A DNA stretch of 8,260 bases from Pyrinomonadaceae bacterium. GTDB taxonomy: Bacteria; Acidobacteriota; Blastocatellia; Pyrinomonadales; Pyrinomonadaceae. Location of the stretch: NCBI GenBank assembly GCA_013695245.1, contig JACDAW010000114.1:1-8260 (forward strand). Direction: 5' to 3'. The notes under the pieces were generated by a model. The model made no database searches and was not told where the DNA came from. It was given only the letters and a program-made list of their open reading frames with translations. The translations under genes were made by a program, and so were the position numbers. Below are positions 4,856 through 8,260 of the stretch, in pieces; the stretch's first letter is position 1, and the number at the start of each line of letters is the position of its first letter.

Positions 4856-6400
4856 AATCGTTAGCCTACGGATGAATCGCCAATCGCCGCTCGGATCGAC
4901 TTCGATTTGGCCGATGCTCTTACGGGCGATAATCATGTTTGCCGGATACCAAAGGGGAAGCATCGGCATGTCGCGCGTGATGATTGACTGCGCTTCAGTG
5001 TAAAGCGCGCGCGCGCGTTCGCGGTCTGTGGTGGTCGTCGCCTCTCCGAGAATGCGATCAATGTCGGGGTTCTTATATTTCGTGCGGTTGAATCGTGTCT
5101 CGGTAAACAGATCGCGCAAAAAGATCGGGTCTTGATTGCCGCCAACCCAGCTTCCGGCGGAGAGTTGATACTGCCCGCGCTGTTGCGCTTCGAGCAAAGC
5201 CTGCAACTCCATCGTCACGATGTCAACCGGCACGCCGATCTGTTTGACGGCATTCTGAATAACGCTTGAATAGCGGCTGATCGCCACGCTGCTGCCTAAA
5301 ATCCTAAACTCTAAGGAACGCGGGAAACGCATCTGCGGGCCGTCGCCGTCCGGGTCGCGGAAGCCCGCTTCGTCGAGTAATCTTTTCGCCGCTTCCGGGT
5401 CGTAAGGGATTTTGTCTTTATCCGAGTAAGCCCACGAAGTTTGCGGCAAAATGGAATGCGCAACTTGCGCTTGTCCGAGCAGCAGATCGCGCACGATGCC
5501 TTCGCGGTCAATCGCCATCGCAATCGCGCGGCGCACGCGCGCGTCCTTTAGCGGATCAACTTGAGTGTTAAAGGAAAGGTAAGCGACGTTGGCGCCGGGA
5601 AATTGTTTGACTTGCAGGTTGGCGTCAGTCTTTAAAGAGTTGTAAGCGTCGGGCGTGAAGTTAGTAACGTTCGGCGCGAGATCGACGCGCCCGCTCCGCA
5701 GTTCAGCTTGCAGAGTGTTTGCATCGAGAATCACACGCACGCGCAAACGTTTAATTTGCGGCGCGCCTTCCCAATAATTTTCATTTGCTTCCAAGTCGTA
5801 AACTTGCTGCGATTCATCTTTACGCACAAAGCGAAACGGCCCCGATCCGAGCGGCGCGCTTTCCAGATTGGCGGCGCTGCCCGGCGGAATAATCGGAATG
5901 GCGACGAGGTTGGCGAGAAGCTCTGTCCACGGTTTGTTAAGACGCATCACGACGGTGCGCGCGTCGGGAGTTTCGACGGCTTGAATGTGATTCTGTTTGC
6001 TCGCGCCCGTGCCTTCCATGAACGAGGCTGCTTTACTCGCGTCAGATGCAAATAGCGTGTCGAAAGTGTATTTAACATCTGAAGACGTGAGCGGCCGCCC
6101 GTCGTGGAATTTAACTCCGTCTCGAAGAGTGAACGTGTAGCTCAGATTGTCGGCCGAAGGTTGAATATCGGAAGCGAGTTCGCCGATATACTCGAATCGC
6201 TCGTTCTTCTTAATGAGCGTATTAAACATAAGTTGCTGCATCCGGTAGCTCGCCGCGTTGCTGCCGCGAAACGGATCGAGCGTCGGCGCAGTGTCGAGCG
6301 CAACGGTAAACGTATTCTCTCTGCGACTACAAGCTATGAAGCCGGAGACAACTAGAAGCAGCGTGATAAAAGTCAGCGTGAGCCGAAAGGTTCTCTTCAA
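4844..6400 (-). CDS. ABC transporter family-5 substrate-binding lipoprotein (peptide/nickel type)
   Basis: 518 aa. The N-terminus MKRTFRL, a hydrophobic core and a lipobox-like GFIAC put the lipidated cysteine at residue 24, so the mature protein should be a membrane-anchored periplasmic lipoprotein. SBP_bac_5 features follow in order: LDTAPTLDPFRGSNAASYRM near the mature N-terminus, YTFTLRDGVKFHDG (88-101), APLGSGPFR (182-190), and YLSFNTQ...RVRRAIAMAIDRE (274-300), the family signature. Members bind oligopeptides, murein peptides, nickel or sugars; the ligand is not readable. The TTG start at 6400 is supported by GGAGG 6 bases upstream and by its overlap with the nagZ stop (TTGA), implying translational coupling. 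No permease or ATPase gene is in view, and the downstream neighbour is convergent tsaC, so the partner transporter is elsewhere. Confidence 0.92.
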   Translation of the reverse strand: MKRTFRLTLTFITLLLVVSGFIACSRRENTFTVALDTAPTLDPFRGSNAASYRMQQLMFNTLIKKNERFEYIGELASDIQPSADNLSYTFTLRDGVKFHDGRPLTSSDVKYTFDTLFASDASKAASFMEGTGASKQNHIQAVETPDARTVVMRLNKPWTELLANLVAIPIIPPGSAANLESAPLGSGPFRFVRKDESQQVYDLEANENYWEGAPQIKRLRVRVILDANTLQAELRSGRVDLAPNVTNFTPDAYNSLKTDANLQVKQFPGANVAYLSFNTQVDPLKDARVRRAIAMAIDREGIVRDLLLGQAQVAHSILPQTSWAYSDKDKIPYDPEAAKRLLDEAGFRDPDGDGPQMRFPRSLEFRILGSSVAISRYSSVIQNAVKQIGVPVDIVTMELQALLEAQQRGQYQLSAGSWVGGNQDPIFLRDLFTETRFNRTKYKNPDIDRILGEATTTTDRERARALYTEAQSIITRDMPMLPLWYPANMIIARKSIGQIEVDPSGDWRFIRRLTIENK

Positions 6401-7545
6401 ATTTTGCCTCCGTAGGTGTAGTTGAGTTTGCGATTGAGTTCGGAAGTTTCCTCCGACAGTTGGTGCAGGGCGTCTGCGTCGAAAGGAAGCGGCGGTTGTG
6501 CCAAGCTTTTGTATGCAGCAATGCGTTCGAGTGACATGTTAATGCGCTCTTCGGAGAGCGAACCGTCGCGCGCCGCTTTGAGCAGCGCATCGCGCCCGCG
6601 TCGGATCATGTCGGGACGCGCGCAAATAAGCAGCATGTCTTCGCCCGCGTGGATGGCGCGCTCAACCGTGTCTTCGATCTCGTAGTGTTTCGCAATCGCT
6701 CCCATTTCCAAGTCGTCGGTGAGAACGAGTCCTTTGTAACCGAGTTCTTCGCGCAGTAGCGTGGTGACAATGTGCTCGTTGATCGAAGCAGGAATGAGAC
6801 GCCCGCCCGCGACGCCGCGCCGAATATCAATGTTCGGGAAACCGCCGTGGCTGATCATCACGGCGCGCACCATGTTGTCTTCGCGCCCGAAGAGTTCGAT
6901 GTAAGGCGCGAGGTCTTGCGCGAGCAAATCGTCGTGCGAAAGGTGAATGATGGGTATCTCTTCGTGCGAATCAACTTCGCCTGAACCGATGCCGGGAAAA
7001 TGTTTGCAGCAACCGAGACAGCCTGTGCGGTGTAAGCCCCGCATATAGACGGTCGTGTAACCTAAAACTTCGCCGGGCGAGCGACCGAAGGAGCGCGAGT
7101 AAAGGCCGTTTGAGAGAAGATCGCGGTCTTCGGTCATGATTGACATGACGGGCGCAAAAGTCATATTGAAGCCGAGAATGCGCAGCGTTTCGCCGGTGAT
7201 GCGACCGAGCGAGCGAGCGCCCGCAAGGTCGCCGTGTTGACGAATCGTGCGCGCGGCGGGCATTGGCGTGCAGATCTTTCGCAAGCGATCCACTAATCCG
7301 CCCTCTTGATCAATTCCGAAAAGCGGTTCGACGGGCACGATCTCGCGCACGCTATCGAGCAGATTACGCACCTGTTTCGGCGCGACGACGTTGCGCCCGA
7401 AGATGATCACGCCACCGGGCATCACGTAGCGAATCAATTCTTGCGTGTCGGCGTCAAACTCCGTGCCGGGCAGTCCGATGAAGAGAAGTTGTCCGATTTT
7501 CTGTTCGAGCGGAAGGTCAAAAAGGAAATCAAAAGATGTAGGCAT
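6397..7545 (-). CDS. nagZ: Beta-N-acetylhexosaminidase, glycoside hydrolase family 3 (NagZ-like)
   Basis: 382 aa. Family members remove N-acetylglucosamine from anhydromuropeptides during cell-wall recycling. The TIM-barrel motifs are present: IGQLLFIGLPG (17-27), GIDQEGGLVDRL (77-88), KHFPG (181-185) with DSH at 192-194 (the Asp-His acid/base dyad of NagZ), VMISHGGFP (229-237), and LTDDLEMGAI (275-284), whose first Asp (277) should be the nucleophile. Length fits bacterial NagZ with a short C-terminal extension. One oddity: the usual KHFPGHG is KHFPGIG here, so the second histidine is replaced. No signal peptide is visible, so it is probably cytoplasmic. ATG at 7545 is the first available start; no Shine-Dalgarno precedes it. 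It lies 139 bases after mutS and overlaps the lipoprotein gene. Other beta-glycosidase specificity cannot be excluded. Confidence 0.88.
   Translation of the reverse strand: MPTSFDFLFDLPLEQKIGQLLFIGLPGTEFDADTQELIRYVMPGGVIIFGRNVVAPKQVRNLLDSVREIVPVEPLFGIDQEGGLVDRLRKICTPMPAARTIRQHGDLAGARSLGRITGETLRILGFNMTFAPVMSIMTEDRDLLSNGLYSRSFGRSPGEVLGYTTVYMRGLHRTGCLGCCKHFPGIGSGEVDSHEEIPIIHLSHDDLLAQDLAPYIELFGREDNMVRAVMISHGGFPNIDIRRGVAGGRLIPASINEHIVTTLLREELGYKGLVLTDDLEMGAIAKHYEIEDTVERAIHAGEDMLLICARPDMIRRGRDALLKAARDGSLSEERINMSLERIAAYKSLAQPPLPFDADALHQLSEETSELNRKLNYTYGGKI
6407..6411 (-). promoter_or_regulatory. Shine-Dalgarno of the substrate-binding protein gene, inside nagZ
   Basis: GGAGG on the minus strand, 6 bases before the TTG start at 6400. 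It is the strongest ribosome binding site in the window, lies in the last codons of nagZ (Tyr-Gly-Gly-Lys-Ile) and settles the unusual TTG start. Confidence 0.8.
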
Positions 7546-7684
7546 TGATGAAATTTAAGGAACCAATAGCAAATATCTAACGGCGTGACCGCTTAAGGTT
7601 GACGCGCGAGCTTTGATGATTGAAGCCATAGGGGTTAGTTGCTTAGAGCAAACAAATTATCCATGTATGCGCACGAAAGATCAT

Positions 7685-8260
7685 TTATACGATGCGCTTT
7701 TGCACGTCGAGAAGCAGCGCGCGCGCTTCTTCGGCTGAAAGGGTTTCTACATCAACGCCGCGCAACTCGTCAAGCAAGTTTTGATTCGTAAACTCAAAGA
7801 GCGTGCTTTGCAGGGCAAACGCGCCCTTCCGAGCGCGGCGTGTGGCGCGCTGCAAAGCTTCCGTTCCGTTTTGTGAAGCGCCGTCAGTGTTCGTCTCCGT
7901 GGGCGATGAATTCGCGCCGTCTGAAACCTTCGCGTCTTCAGCAAACACATCGAGTTCGTAGTGTTCGAGGCGAGCAAGAACGTCGCGCGCGCGCGCGATC
8001 ACGCCCGGTGGAAGTCCAGCGAGGCGCGCCACTTCGATGCCATAGGATTTTGAAGCACGCCCGCGCTCCAGCCGATAAAGGAAAATGACGTCGCCGTTTT
8101 GTTCCGCCGCACGAATCTGATAGTTCTGCGCGCCCGGCAAGCGTTCAGCGAGTTCCGTCAATTCATGGTAATGAGTAGCGAAGAGAGTTTTCGCCGCGTG
8201 CGAGGGAGAATCGTGGAGATGTTCGGCAACGGCCCATGCGATTGATAAGCCGTCGAATGT
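7685..8260 (-). CDS. mutS: DNA mismatch repair protein MutS, C-terminal part
   Basis: Partial: the frame runs off the right edge, and 191 residues are visible. They begin TFDGLSIAWAVAEHL, the tail of the MutS ABC-ATPase signature region, followed by KTLFATHYHEL (24-34) with the conserved THY, then LPGAQNY, the RLERGRASKSYGIEVARLAGLP block (about 64-85) and ARDVLARLE. A low-complexity Ser/Thr/Asn-rich linker of about 30 residues precedes the C-terminal module FEFTNQNLLDELRGVDVETL, which ends in LLLDVQKRIV, as in full-length MutS1. MutS recognises mismatches and recruits MutL. The THYHEL and helix-turn-helix region match MutS1 rather than MutS2, which carries a Smr domain. The 139 bases downstream hold no clear terminator or RNA gene. 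Confidence 0.93.
   Translation of the reverse strand, partial: TFDGLSIAWAVAEHLHDSPSHAAKTLFATHYHELTELAERLPGAQNYQIRAAEQNGDVIFLYRLERGRASKSYGIEVARLAGLPPGVIARARDVLARLEHYELDVFAEDAKVSDGANSSPTETNTDGASQNGTEALQRATRRARKGAFALQSTLFEFTNQNLLDELRGVDVETLSAEEARALLLDVQKRIV

Noticed and set aside
6327..6590. Minus-strand ORF across the nagZ/lipoprotein junction, and other overlapping frames in 4933-7548
   Set aside because: These are out-of-frame translations of the nagZ and lipoprotein genes, rich in Arg/Ser/Thr and without motifs.
7546..7684. Possible RNA gene or attC-like site between mutS and nagZ
   Set aside because: No cloverleaf or strong hairpin was found. The GTTAG-containing words do not fit GTTRRRY with a partner RYYYAAC. 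Nothing supportable is seen in this gap.

Overview
The window looks like chromosomal DNA of a Gram-negative-type bacterium with moderate to high GC. It carries a lipoprotein signal, a sigma-54 activator, NagZ, TsaC and MutS. Protein style and gene content suggest an acidobacterium (Blastocatellia-like), but this is an impression without any search behind it.

Layout. 1-432 (+) is the 3' end of a sigma-54-dependent activator (AAA+ tail plus Fis-type HTH). 562-1965 (+) is an exported phosphatase/phosphodiesterase of the alkaline phosphatase superfamily. 1967-3272 is a block read entirely on the minus strand, with lower GC in sampled stretches: a 168-aa-class protein of unknown function and a hicB-hicA toxin-antitoxin pair, bounded by three attC-like sites in one orientation. 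3388/3427-4080 (+) is a metal-dependent class I O-methyltransferase and 4157-4819 (+) is the tRNA t6A enzyme TsaC/Sua5. 4844-8260 (-) reads mutS (3' part), nagZ, then a family-5 ABC substrate-binding lipoprotein translationally coupled to nagZ. It converges on tsaC.

Main point. The minus-strand block has the architecture of an integron gene-cassette array without an integrase in view (CALIN-like). R''/R' boxes (RYYYAAC...GTTRRRY) bracket each gene or gene pair. Genes start just after one R' box and stop at or near the next R'' box. The best site (2571-2673) shows paired R boxes, an unpaired spacer and paired L boxes with one extra base in L''. The block lies between + strand genes, beginning one base after the phosphatase stop codon, and appears inserted antisense. 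The hicBA cassette seems to have its own promoter and a palindromic TTGAA/TTCAA operator-like element, fitting the known habit of toxin-antitoxin cassettes to be self-expressed and to stabilise arrays.

The flanking genes are housekeeping or cell-envelope functions: mismatch repair, peptidoglycan recycling, t6A synthesis and transport. No tRNA, rRNA, CRISPR array, transposase or integrase gene was seen. No stretch over 300 bases lacks a gene; the gaps are described under the features.
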